Shown: one piece after another, positions 53,427 through 61,478 of the stretch
Layout of the letters: the number at the start of each line of letters is the position of its first letter
How positions within the stretch are numbered: position 1 is the stretch's first letter
Source: Hoeflea sp.
Lineage (GTDB): Bacteria > Pseudomonadota > Alphaproteobacteria > Rhizobiales > Rhizobiaceae
Assembly: GCF_002733955.1 (NCBI RefSeq)
Contig: NZ_NVXQ01000024.1
Coordinates: 1 to 64,000, forward strand
Direction: 5' to 3'
DNA length: 64,000 bases
The notes under the pieces: generated by a model
Databases searched by the model: none
The model's input: the letters and a program-made list of their open reading frames with translations, nothing else
What the model was told of the DNA's origin: nothing
Program-made: the position numbers and the translations under genes

Positions 53427-53951
53427 TCATGGCCCCCACAGCGCCGGTTGCATCCAGACGTCCGGAAGCTTCAGCTTTCCGTGATCCGGTGGCAGGGCGG
53501 CGCCCAGGCTGAGTGATTGCCAGGCGGCGCGGTATTCATCCGGCAAAGGGTAGGGCGGGGCGACGCCGGTTTCGGGGTTGAATCCGCTGCGGCCGTAATA
53601 GGCGGGATCGCCGAGCACATAGACATGGGCGACGCCGGCAGACTTCAGTCGTGCAAGGCCGTCGCGGATCAGCGCGGTGCCGATACCTTGCCGTTGCCAT
53701 TGGGGTTCGACGGCGAGCGGCGCCAGCAGGGCGGCCTTTGTATCATCGCCGGTCATGTCGCAAATGGTGAACAGGATATGGCCTGCCAGGGTTCCGCCGG
53801 TTCGCGCGATCAGAGACAGGATGTCGTGTTCCTGCGTGAGCAATTGCCGGACAAGCGGCACCAGAACCTCGTCCGGAAAAGCGCGCGGATAGAGGCTTTC
53901 GATGGCAGAGAGGTCATCGGCCCGGCTGTCGCGGATATCAAGGCCGTGCAT
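53427..53951 (-). CDS. GNAT family N-acetyltransferase
   Basis: A 174-residue acetyltransferase of the type found next to 'predicted N-acetyltransferase YhbS'. The acetyl-CoA binding motif is LAVEPQWQRQGIGTALIRDGL; VLGDPAYYGRSGFNPE follows as in YhbS-like proteins. The substrate is unknown. GGAGGA precedes the ATG. Confidence 0.87.
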   Translation of the reverse strand: MHGLDIRDSRADDLSAIESLYPRAFPDEVLVPLVRQLLTQEHDILSLIARTGGTLAGHILFTICDMTGDDTKAALLAPLAVEPQWQRQGIGTALIRDGLARLKSAGVAHVYVLGDPAYYGRSGFNPETGVAPPYPLPDEYRAAWQSLSLGAALPPDHGKLKLPDVWMQPALWGP

Positions 53952-54022
53952 GGCAAGCTCCTCCGTGGCATCGCATGCTCACAGCTTAGGGCGGATCAGG
54001 ACGTAGCAAAACAGGTGCCTGT

Positions 54023-54970
54023 TTACCGCGCGTATTTGCGCAGCCATTCCTGCCATTGGCTCTTGCTGCCGGCAAAGGCGTTGATGTCGGTATCGCCCTT
54101 GATGCCGGGCATCATGCCGGTGCCGGTGTATTGCCAGAAGGTCCAGGGGTGGTTGGGATAGATGTCCTGCGGGTGCGCGGCGACCGATCTGAGCCAGAAC
54201 TGGTAGCCCTGAAAATGGCCATCGAGGTTTTCGCGGTGGAAGTCGACCGGGGTGTAGATGATCGGCCGCTTGCCGTAGTGACGTCCGACGATGTCCATCC
54301 AGACCTTCATCTCGATGCGGACTGTCTCCGGATCGGGACGTGTGGTGCAGGTTTTGGATGCGTGGTTCCACTCGACATCGAGCACCGGAGGCAGTTGCAC
54401 GGATTCGCGCGGCACGTTGGCGATGAACCAGGCTGCCTGTTCGCGCGCCGGGCGGCAGAAATAGTAGAAGTGATAGGGCGCGTGGGGGATGCCTGCCGCG
54501 CGGGCGCCGCGCCAATAGCTCTCGAACCGGGCGTCGGTGTGATCTCCGCCCTCGGTGGCTTTCATGAAGACAAAGGCGACGCCGCCCTTGCGGACCTGGT
54601 TCCAGTCGATGTCACCCTGCCATTTGGAGACATCTATGCCGTGGACCGGATAGCGATCCGGGTGACGCTTGCCGAAATCGACAGGCTTGCGGTCGCCGTA
54701 ACGGCCGTCACCGGGCGGGGGCAGTTTCTTGACGTCGGGCTTGATCGATGCAGCCGCTGAACGCTTGGAATTGCCGATTGGCTGCAGGCTGTCCTCGAGG
54801 CTGCCGGAACTGCAGCCGGTCAGGCTGATGGCAAGGGAGACCAGGACGGCAGGCAGGATCCCCGGCCTGCGCGAGGGAGGCCTGGATGAGCTCGGTTCTG
54901 CCCGGGGTGCCAGCTTGCGCAATGAAGAAAAATTCACTGAAAGCGTGGAAGCTGTCTGGCGGATGGACAT
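54023..54970 (-). CDS. GH25 muramidase-type lipoprotein
   Basis: A 315-residue protein with a GH25 lysozyme domain: HGIDVSKWQGDIDWNQVRKG, FVFMKATEGGDHTDARF and the catalytic Asp/Glu block LDVEWN. The N-terminal hydrophobic segment has a lipobox-like LTGCSS near residue 52, so it may be an outer-membrane lipoprotein, though the leader before it is unusually long and basic. AAGG lies 7 bases before ATG 54970. It would hydrolyse the beta-1,4 bond of peptidoglycan. No phage genes lie around it. Confidence 0.85.
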   Translation of the reverse strand: MSIRQTASTLSVNFSSLRKLAPRAEPSSSRPPSRRPGILPAVLVSLAISLTGCSSGSLEDSLQPIGNSKRSAAASIKPDVKKLPPPGDGRYGDRKPVDFGKRHPDRYPVHGIDVSKWQGDIDWNQVRKGGVAFVFMKATEGGDHTDARFESYWRGARAAGIPHAPYHFYYFCRPAREQAAWFIANVPRESVQLPPVLDVEWNHASKTCTTRPDPETVRIEMKVWMDIVGRHYGKRPIIYTPVDFHRENLDGHFQGYQFWLRSVAAHPQDIYPNHPWTFWQYTGTGMMPGIKGDTDINAFAGSKSQWQEWLRKYAR

Positions 54971-55209
54971 GGATTGGCCTTCTGGCGAATCTGTGAGTGG
55001 AAACAGGTATCTAAGCCGAATTCACGTCGGCTCGGCTCCCGCCTGATCTCGTTTCATGCTGTATCAAAGCGGGATTTTCTACCCTGTTTAACGGTGAAAC
55101 CTTAAAAATGTAAAAACGCGTGAAATCAATTGTTTACCATCAGAATTTGCAGGTGACATTTTGTTAAAACATTGCGGTGCATCGTGGCGCCGGAACTGGA
55201 GTATTTAGC

Positions 55210-56808
55210 ATGATGCTGAATTCGTATGTGCCAAACGCATTCAGGCGATATGCAATCGCTGGTTTGGCAATCGCACTGCTGACGCCCCTTGCGGCGGCCG
55301 CCTATGAAGTGCTTTTTGGCGCCGGTATGGCGCATGCGGGCTATGAATTTCTTACCAGCCCGTTTGGCCTGGCCGCCATTGTCGCCCCTCTCGGAATCAC
55401 CGCGCTGGTTGCCGGGCTCGGATACCGGCATGACCGGCTCGCGCGGCAAATCCGCAGTGAGCGCGCCGCCACCGAGCAGCTGCGCAAAGCGGCTTATCAC
55501 GACAGCCTGACGGGGTTGCGCAATCGCCTTGCGCTGAACGAAGACGTCGCACGGGTGATCCGCAGCAGGAACGGCCAGCCCGGCTCCACGGCACTGCTGC
55601 TGTTTGATCTGGACCGCTTCAAATACATCAATGACACAATGGGCCATGCGGCTGGCGATCTTGTGCTCAAGGTCCTGGCGGACCGGCTGCTGGCCTACTG
55701 CATGCCCGGGCAGCAGGTGTACCGGCTGGGCGGCGACGAATTCGTGCTCTTGTGGGAAAGCGCGCCCGGCAAGGAGACCATCGCCAGCTTCTGCGATGGT
55801 CTGGCAGCCTATGTGTTTCGCCCGGTGGAAAGCCCGATGGGCGTGATCGAAACCGCCGGCAGCATTGGCTCGGCACTGACCGAGGCCGATGTCTCCACAC
55901 TGTCTGAACTGCTCAAGCGTGCCGATATCGCGCTTTATCAAGCCAAGAAACGGTCCGGGACAAGCCACAGCTTCTTTACCCATGACATGGACGGCATTCA
56001 CCGTCAGCGCCAGGAAATGGAAGCCGATATGCGCGACGGGATCGTCACCGGCGCATTCCATCTCGATTACCTGCCTGAGATCAAGGCATCGACGCTTTCG
56101 GTGTCGGGCTTTTCGGTACGGCTGCGTTGGAACAGGTCCGAGGACGATGTTCTCGCGCAGGAAGATTTCATGCCGATCGCCGAAGATAGTGGCCTTATCC
56201 TGCCGCTCGGCAAGTGGATGCTCGAAAAGGCGCTCACGGATGCGGGCGGCTGGCGACAGGAGGCGGCTGTGACGGTGCCGGTATCGGCTATCCAGCTTCG
56301 CGACCCCTCATTCGCAGACATGGTCATTGCCGCCCTGGGCAAAGCCGGAGTGGAGCCGGGCCGGCTGGTTCTCGATGTCGAGCCGAATGCGACCAAGCAC
56401 GAGGGGGGTGTCGTCGTTGCCAGTCTTGAGCGTTTGCGGGACCATGGCGTGAGGATCGCGGTCAGCGAACTGGCTGCCAGCATTGCCGGTCTGTCGATGG
56501 CCCGGGCCTTCCCGGTCGACAGTGTCTGCCTCGATCTTCCCCGCATCAAGCTGCTGGCGGGTGCGCAGCGTCTCGATCAGATGCTGACGCTGTTCCTGCA
56601 GCTTGCCTCGACTGTTGGCACACCTGTTACACTGACCGGTGTCGACAGCGAAGATGATTTCAAATGTGCTTGTTCAGTCGGAGCAGAGCAGGTGCGGGGG
56701 GCTTATGTCAGTACCCGGCTTTGCGGGCTTCAGATGTCGCGTTTCGTCTCCTCGGTGGATGAAGAGATGCCATCCGCATCGGTGTCGAGCCTGCGCAACT
56801 TCGGCTGA
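55210..56808 (+). CDS. GGDEF protein with degenerate EAL domain
   Basis: A 532-residue inner-membrane signalling protein. Two TM helices (about 13-35 and 50-75) are followed by GGDEF (YHDSLTGLRNRLAL, LFDLDRFKYIND, RLGGDEF), which looks active. The following EAL domain is broken at its key sites: the EAL position reads SVRLRW, and DDFGTG reads SELAAS. Phosphodiesterase activity is therefore unlikely and it is expected to make, or merely sense, cyclic di-GMP. Start ATG 55210 is preferred over an earlier GTG because GGAG is 8 bases upstream. Confidence 0.85.
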   Translation: MMLNSYVPNAFRRYAIAGLAIALLTPLAAAAYEVLFGAGMAHAGYEFLTSPFGLAAIVAPLGITALVAGLGYRHDRLARQIRSERAATEQLRKAAYHDSLTGLRNRLALNEDVARVIRSRNGQPGSTALLLFDLDRFKYINDTMGHAAGDLVLKVLADRLLAYCMPGQQVYRLGGDEFVLLWESAPGKETIASFCDGLAAYVFRPVESPMGVIETAGSIGSALTEADVSTLSELLKRADIALYQAKKRSGTSHSFFTHDMDGIHRQRQEMEADMRDGIVTGAFHLDYLPEIKASTLSVSGFSVRLRWNRSEDDVLAQEDFMPIAEDSGLILPLGKWMLEKALTDAGGWRQEAAVTVPVSAIQLRDPSFADMVIAALGKAGVEPGRLVLDVEPNATKHEGGVVVASLERLRDHGVRIAVSELAASIAGLSMARAFPVDSVCLDLPRIKLLAGAQRLDQMLTLFLQLASTVGTPVTLTGVDSEDDFKCACSVGAEQVRGAYVSTRLCGLQMSRFVSSVDEEMPSASVSSLRNFG

Positions 56809-57400
56809 CTGCCTGTCGCAAACGACTGAGCCGACTTGCCCTTTCCGGCAAGGTGAGGGTGTCGGCTACGATGGTCCGGGAGTGCGGATGACCTCCCGGG
56901 ATCCGGGCCAGGCTGTGGTCTCCGCGCAGGCTTGCTGTCGCAACGGGCGCCCGATCGGATTGCTCCGTATCCTGATTCATTATTCCCTTTCCATCCTGGA
57001 TTTTGCCGGGGAACCAATCGTGGTTCAGTCCGGCAGGGCTGTATTCATGCAGCGCAGGTCTTGAAAAACGAGTTTCACTTGAAGTGCGTCTTCAAGAAAA
57101 ATCGATATATTTCAATATTATGCTCGAACAGCATGTTGAAATGCGTAATATTTCTTTCGTGTTGCTTTGAAGTGATTATTCCATTTTGCAAGATGATGCA
57201 TACGCCCGGTTTCGTATCGGAAATGATTTCCTGAGCTCCAAACGTTGCTATTTCAGTGTATGTGATGCAATAATAAAACCTAGAGTTTTAAATCTAGGTG
57301 GTTCTCGCTGAGTAAGCCTGTCCACTCTTTCGATGCTGCATGCGGCGTTGATTGGGCGCTGATTTGGGGTTTGCTGTGAGTTTCGGGGTCTGGAGGGCTT
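56809..57400. other. long AT-rich promoter region of the tail-collar operon
   Basis: About 590 bases with no credible gene. 57060-57300 is much more AT-rich than the rest of the window. A palindrome CCTAGA-N8-TCTAGG lies at 57279-57298. This region most likely carries the promoter and an operator of the tail-collar operon that starts at 57401. Confidence 0.45.
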
Positions 57401-57913
57401 ATGTCGGAACCGTTTCTAGCCGAAATCCGCATGATGGGTTTCAGTTTCGCGCCGCGCGGCTGGGCTTTTCTGGATGGGCAAATCCTCCCGATCAACCAGA
57501 ACCAATCCCTCTATTCGCTGCTCGGAACCACCTATGGCGGAGACGGGCGGACCTCCTTTGCACTGCCCGATCTACGGAGCCGCACCCCCGTGCACACGGA
57601 TGACGGGTTTGAGCTGGGAGCCAAAGGCGGTGCGGAAACTGTCACTTTGACTGCTGCCCAGATCCCTGCCCATACGCATATGGTGAAGGCGTCCTCGGTC
57701 GGCGGAGATGCCAGGGCGCCAACAGACGCCGTGTTCGCGGCCGAAAGCCTTCCGGATGCCGCGTACAGGGACCCCGAAGCCGCCCACAGGACCGCGTTGC
57801 GCAGCGGTACGGTGACCAACGGTGGCGGCGGGCAGGCGCATACCAATATGCAGCCTTACATCACGCTTAGTTTTTGCATTGCCCTTCAGGGGCTGTTTCC
57901 GTCGCGCAACTAG
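57401..57913 (+). CDS. tail-collar (MdpB-like) protein, paralogue 1
   Basis: A 170-residue Tail_Collar protein of the microcystin-dependent-protein type. All hallmarks are present: MSEPFLAEIRMMGFSFAPRGWAFLDGQ (shown in part as start, then APRGW), LYSLLGTTYGGDGRTSFALPDLR, an AQIPAHTH metal-site-like block and the end NMQPYITLSFCIALQGLFPS. Such proteins form trimeric short fibre tips in phages, but members like this occur in bacterial chromosomes without phage genes. GGAGGG precedes the ATG. First of three tandem paralogues. Confidence 0.9.
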   Translation: MSEPFLAEIRMMGFSFAPRGWAFLDGQILPINQNQSLYSLLGTTYGGDGRTSFALPDLRSRTPVHTDDGFELGAKGGAETVTLTAAQIPAHTHMVKASSVGGDARAPTDAVFAAESLPDAAYRDPEAAHRTALRSGTVTNGGGGQAHTNMQPYITLSFCIALQGLFPSRN

Positions 57914-57929
57914 CCCTGGAGGACACGGG

Positions 57930-58448
57930 ATGTCAGAACCTTTTGTCGGCGAGATCCGCATGTTTGCCGGAAACTTCGCACCACGCGGTTGGGCCTTCTG
58001 CGATGGACAGTTGCTGGCCGTGTCGCAAAATGATGCGTTGTTTTCGCTGCTGGGGACCATCTACGGCGGAGATGGCAGAACAACCTTCGGCCTTCCGGAT
58101 GTCCGGGGGCGGGTGCCATTGCATCACGGCACTGGCCCGGGATTGAGCGAACGGCGGCTGGGATCCAAAGGCGGCTCCGAGACCGTGACGCTGACCGTCA
58201 ATCAGCTTGCCAGTCACAGCCATGATTTCAACGCAAACCGTGAGCTGGCCACCGAGCAGGTTCCCGCAGAAAAGGTGGTTGCGCAAGGGGACGGGGTGGA
58301 CTTCTACCGGGATGAAAACCAGACCCAAAGCATGGCGTCGAGCATGATCGCGCATGCCGGCGGCAGCCGGTCGCACATCAACCTGATGCCCACCCTGTGT
58401 ATCAATTTCATCATTGCGCTGTTTGGAATTTACCCGAGCCGTCACTAG
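57930..58448 (+). CDS. tail-collar (MdpB-like) protein, paralogue 2
   Basis: A 172-residue paralogue of the preceding gene, 16 bases after it. It shares the start (MSEPFVGEIRMFAGNFAPRG), LFSLLGTIYGGDGRTTFGLPD and the end IIALFGIYPS, but differs in the middle, where paralogue 1 has a shorter variable loop; here the metal-like block is LASHSHDF. GGAGG precedes the ATG. The three paralogues probably form mixed trimers. Confidence 0.9.
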   Translation: MSEPFVGEIRMFAGNFAPRGWAFCDGQLLAVSQNDALFSLLGTIYGGDGRTTFGLPDVRGRVPLHHGTGPGLSERRLGSKGGSETVTLTVNQLASHSHDFNANRELATEQVPAEKVVAQGDGVDFYRDENQTQSMASSMIAHAGGSRSHINLMPTLCINFIIALFGIYPSRH

Positions 58449-58459
58449 GAGGTCAGGAC

Positions 58460-58987
58460 ATGTCGGAACCCTTTGTTGCTGAAATTCGCATTTTCGCGGG
58501 TAATTTCGCGCCACGCAGCTGGGCCTTTTGTGACGGGCAATTGCTGCCGATCGCCAACAATACAGCCTTGTTCTCGCTGATCGGGACCACCTATGGCGGT
58601 GACGGCCGCTCGACCACCGCGCTGCCGAACCTGCAAGGCCGGGCGCCGATGCATCCCGGACGAGGCCCGGGGCTGACTTCACGGCGTCTTGGCCAACGGA
58701 TCGGGGTGGACAGGATCACCCTGAGCGAGGCGCAGATGCCCTCGCATTCCCATACGGCAAGGGCAACGTCCAGCCGAGGATCAAGCAGCATACCGGACAG
58801 CACATCGTCGATAGCTGCTTCCGGCTTTGACAGCCTTTATCAGACCGGGACGAGTGCCAATCTGGTGGATATGGCTTTCGAAAGCTTGAGCACCACAGGT
58901 GGCGGCCAGACGCATGAGAACATGCAGCCCTATCTGGTGCTCAATTTCATTATTGCGCTGCAGGGACTCTACCCCTCGCGCGGCTGA
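58460..58987 (+). CDS. tail-collar (MdpB-like) protein, paralogue 3
   Basis: A 175-residue third paralogue, 11 bases after the second. Start MSEPFVAEIRIFAGNFAPRS, then LFSLIGTTYGGDGRSTTALPNL, AQMPSHSHT and the end NMQPYLVLNFIIALQGLYPS. It is closer to paralogue 2 at the N-terminus and to paralogue 1 at the C-terminus. AGGAGG precedes the ATG. Confidence 0.9.
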   Translation: MSEPFVAEIRIFAGNFAPRSWAFCDGQLLPIANNTALFSLIGTTYGGDGRSTTALPNLQGRAPMHPGRGPGLTSRRLGQRIGVDRITLSEAQMPSHSHTARATSSRGSSSIPDSTSSIAASGFDSLYQTGTSANLVDMAFESLSTTGGGQTHENMQPYLVLNFIIALQGLYPSRG

Positions 58988-59025
58988 CGCTCAGCCTGAC
59001 CTTTTGCTTGCCAGAGGACACCATC

Positions 59026-60303
59026 ATGACCAATGACGTTTCCCGGATATACGAAGCTGAAGACAACGGCGTGTTCATGCCGGGAGAAAGCGAGCCCCTG
59101 GCGCCACCATTTTTCGAGCTCTCGCGGCTGATGGTCATTGCCATCGACAATTCCCAGGACAACAGGCTGGTCTGGAAAGCGCAGGATGCGCCGAATGGCA
59201 GCTGGGGCGAGAGCTGGACTGTGTTCAGCAAGGAGGCCTATCAGGTGCTTGCCACCGGCTGCACCGGTGACGGACGCGTCGCCCTGGTGGCCGAGGCTTC
59301 CGCCAATCCGGCGGTCCACTATATCGATGAAGCCATCGAAAATCCGCCGGGCGAGGAGCGCTGGAACGCGCCGGTCGATCTCGGCCTTCCTGACGGATGC
59401 ACGGGGCTGGTGCAACTGGTCATGGGACGCGATGCCGACGGGCGGATCGAGGTGTTTGGCGTGGATGGCCAGAGCGGAGCCGTCTGGTGGATATTCGAGA
59501 ATCCACCGAAGATTGTCGAGAAAACAGAAGAGGTTGTTCCGCCCGGCCAGACCAAGCCGGTCAGCGTTCACGTCATGGTGCCGGAACCGCCGGATCAGCC
59601 ATGGTCTGAATGGCAGAACTTGGCTGGTGTCGAGGCCGGAGGCCTGTCGCTGGCCAACAATGCCGATGGCCGGATCGTGCTGGTGGCCACCAGCCAACAG
59701 CCGACGGACAAGCAGGTGTCAGTCATTCAGCAGAAAACCGCCAGGGCAATGTCGCCTTCGGACTGGACAGATTGGGAAAGGGTCGACACGTCGAGCAGCG
59801 GACAGACAAGCTCCCAGCCGGTGATGGCCCTGGACACCGATGGCACAGTCAACATCTTCATGATCGGTAGCCACAGGCAGGTGGTTCAACTGCGGCAAAA
59901 GGTGCCGGGTTCGCTGAGTTGGGGGATCTGGATCAGTCCGGGCATGACCGAAAACCCGCTCGTCAGTCTGGTCTGCGGGCTGCAGGGAAATGGAAATCTG
60001 ATCGTTTTCGCTGTTGACGACAGGCAGGTGCTTTTTTCGAACTATCAGTCCAGTCCGTTGACCCAGCACTGGAGCGGGTGGCGTCGAAGCGCATATGCTC
60101 CGGGGGTCGGTCTTCTGGCGACCGATTACAACGCTGATGGTGTTGTGTCGTTCTTCACCAGCAACAGCAAGGACGGCAGTTTGCACATGCTGACCCAGGC
60201 CACACTGGATTCGACCGCCTGGGATGCCGGATTCAGTCAGCTCGCCTCGGGTGGCATGGTCATCTATGGCGTCGTCCGGGACCTGACCCCGCCGGCAAGC
60301 TGA
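59026..60303 (+). CDS. beta-propeller lectin-like protein
   Basis: A 425-residue protein built from repeated units of about 45-60 residues, each with an aromatic strand such as WGESWTVF, WSEWQNLAGV, WSGWRRSAY followed by a DGR-x-x-V/L-x-V/F turn (e.g. DGRVALVAEA, DGRIEVFGVD, DGRIVLVATS, DGTVNIFMIG). This is the pattern of tachylectin/fucose-lectin (PLL-like) propellers that bind sugars. No signal peptide is seen. It follows the tail-collar genes in the same operon and may be the attached glycan-binding head. AGAGGA precedes ATG 59026. Confidence 0.75.
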   Translation: MTNDVSRIYEAEDNGVFMPGESEPLAPPFFELSRLMVIAIDNSQDNRLVWKAQDAPNGSWGESWTVFSKEAYQVLATGCTGDGRVALVAEASANPAVHYIDEAIENPPGEERWNAPVDLGLPDGCTGLVQLVMGRDADGRIEVFGVDGQSGAVWWIFENPPKIVEKTEEVVPPGQTKPVSVHVMVPEPPDQPWSEWQNLAGVEAGGLSLANNADGRIVLVATSQQPTDKQVSVIQQKTARAMSPSDWTDWERVDTSSSGQTSSQPVMALDTDGTVNIFMIGSHRQVVQLRQKVPGSLSWGIWISPGMTENPLVSLVCGLQGNGNLIVFAVDDRQVLFSNYQSSPLTQHWSGWRRSAYAPGVGLLATDYNADGVVSFFTSNSKDGSLHMLTQATLDSTAWDAGFSQLASGGMVIYGVVRDLTPPAS

Positions 60304-60304
60304 C

Positions 60305-60853
60305 ATGAGCCAGGGCGCGGAAGCTGTCTCCGGCGGCGTGAGTGAAAATGCGGTCCTGCCCAAGCTTCGCCGGGCGGCGAGGCTTGATGCCGTTGTGCGC
60401 CCCATGACGGATCAAGACATGCCGTTTCTGGCACGGCTCTACCGGTCAACGCGCGAGGGCGAACTGGCGCTTACCGGCTGGGAGGAGGCGCAGAAGCAGT
60501 CTTTCCTCGACATGCAGTTTCGTGCGCAACATGTTCATTACCGGAAGCACTATCCCGATGCGTTGTGGCTGATCGTGGAGCAAGCCGGCAAGGCCATGGG
60601 CCGGCTTTATCTGGAGCGGTGGCGCAAGGAGCACAGGATTATCGACATCGCGCTGCTGCCATCGACCCGGGGCAAGGGGCTTGGGGAGGCGATGCTGCTG
60701 GATCTGCACGAAGAGGCAGCCCTTTGCGGCAGGGCCGTGAGCATCCATGTCGAGAAGCTCAATCCGGCGATGTCTCTCTATCGGCGGCTTGGGTATCAGG
60801 CCGTCGAAGACAAAGGCGTTTATGAGCTGCTGGTGTGGACGCCGGCTGACTGA
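60305..60853 (+). CDS. GNAT family N-acetyltransferase
   Basis: A 182-residue acetyltransferase; the acetyl-CoA site is ALLPSTRGKGLGEAMLLDL and SLYRRLGYQAVEDKG closes the fold. Its ATG is two bases after the stop of the propeller gene, so it is translated with the operon. The substrate may be a component of the tail-collar system, possibly a Lys on the fibre or propeller, as is seen with other operon-linked GNATs; this is inference. Confidence 0.82.
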   Translation: MSQGAEAVSGGVSENAVLPKLRRAARLDAVVRPMTDQDMPFLARLYRSTREGELALTGWEEAQKQSFLDMQFRAQHVHYRKHYPDALWLIVEQAGKAMGRLYLERWRKEHRIIDIALLPSTRGKGLGEAMLLDLHEEAALCGRAVSIHVEKLNPAMSLYRRLGYQAVEDKGVYELLVWTPAD

Positions 60854-60974
60854 ATGCCGCGAGCTCAAGGTCGGCTGATGGATAGCCCCTGCTGCTGCAG
60901 GTCAAACCTTTGCTGCCAGAGCCGGGGACGGCATGTCTGCCTTCCGGTGCCCGGTTCAGACAAAGGCCCGGAGA

Positions 60975-61268
60975 TCAGGCGAAAATTGCTTCATATTGAA
61001 AACCTGAGCTTTTCTCGGCCACCGGCACCAGAAAGATCGGAGCTTCGCCTATTTCGGGATGAGACATCTGGACGGTCTGTTGCGCCAGATACGGCTCCTT
61101 CGGTCCCTGCCACAGCAACGAGAAAGCCCCACCTTCACGTTCGCCGGCGCCGAGCTTCCGGACCTCTATGAGTTCAATCGCCAGCTGCGGTTGTGGCGAG
61201 GTAATCAGGAAATTCCTGTCGGCAAGGTCTGAGAAATCATCCGCAGTCATCTTGTTCAAATCGCGCAT
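60975..61268 (-). CDS. DUF6916-like protein
   Basis: A 97-residue protein. The pattern of a short helical start, a beta domain with LAIELIEVRKLG and the end SHPEIGEAPIFLVPVAEKSSGFQYEAIF match DUF6916, a small family often found beside tail-collar genes. It is convergent with the operon above. ATG 61268 has GGGAG 8-12 bases before it. Function unknown; a capping or chaperone role for the fibre is plausible. Confidence 0.7.
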   Translation of the reverse strand: MRDLNKMTADDFSDLADRNFLITSPQPQLAIELIEVRKLGAGEREGGAFSLLWQGPKEPYLAQQTVQMSHPEIGEAPIFLVPVAEKSSGFQYEAIFA

Positions 61269-61432
61269 TGTCAAATTCTCCCAATACAACCCTGGGTCTG
61301 CAGTCTTGCCTGGATTGGACGAGAAGGAAAGTATCGACTGTGCCGAGGCAGTAGAATTCTGGCACTGAGGTGCCGAGCAGCAACCGGGTTGTCCAGTGAG
61401 CTTCCTCGCCTGATTTTCAGAGCTCAGACTGT

Positions 61433-61468
61433 CATGTCCCGTTCGAACGCGTGGCCGAACGGGACATG
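61433..61468. terminator. perfect hairpin at the end of the oxoprolinase gene
   Basis: Thirteen-base arms CATGTCCCGTTCG and CGAACGGGACATG with a 10-base loop. It lies 10 bases beyond the stop of the gene at 61479. No T run is seen. Confidence 0.6.
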
Positions 61469-61478
61469 TGGTGTCGCC

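Noticed and set aside
57401-61268. Interpretation of the tail-collar genes as a prophage.
   Set aside because: No integrase, capsid, terminase, portal or baseplate genes lie on either side; the paralogues have normal chromosomal composition.
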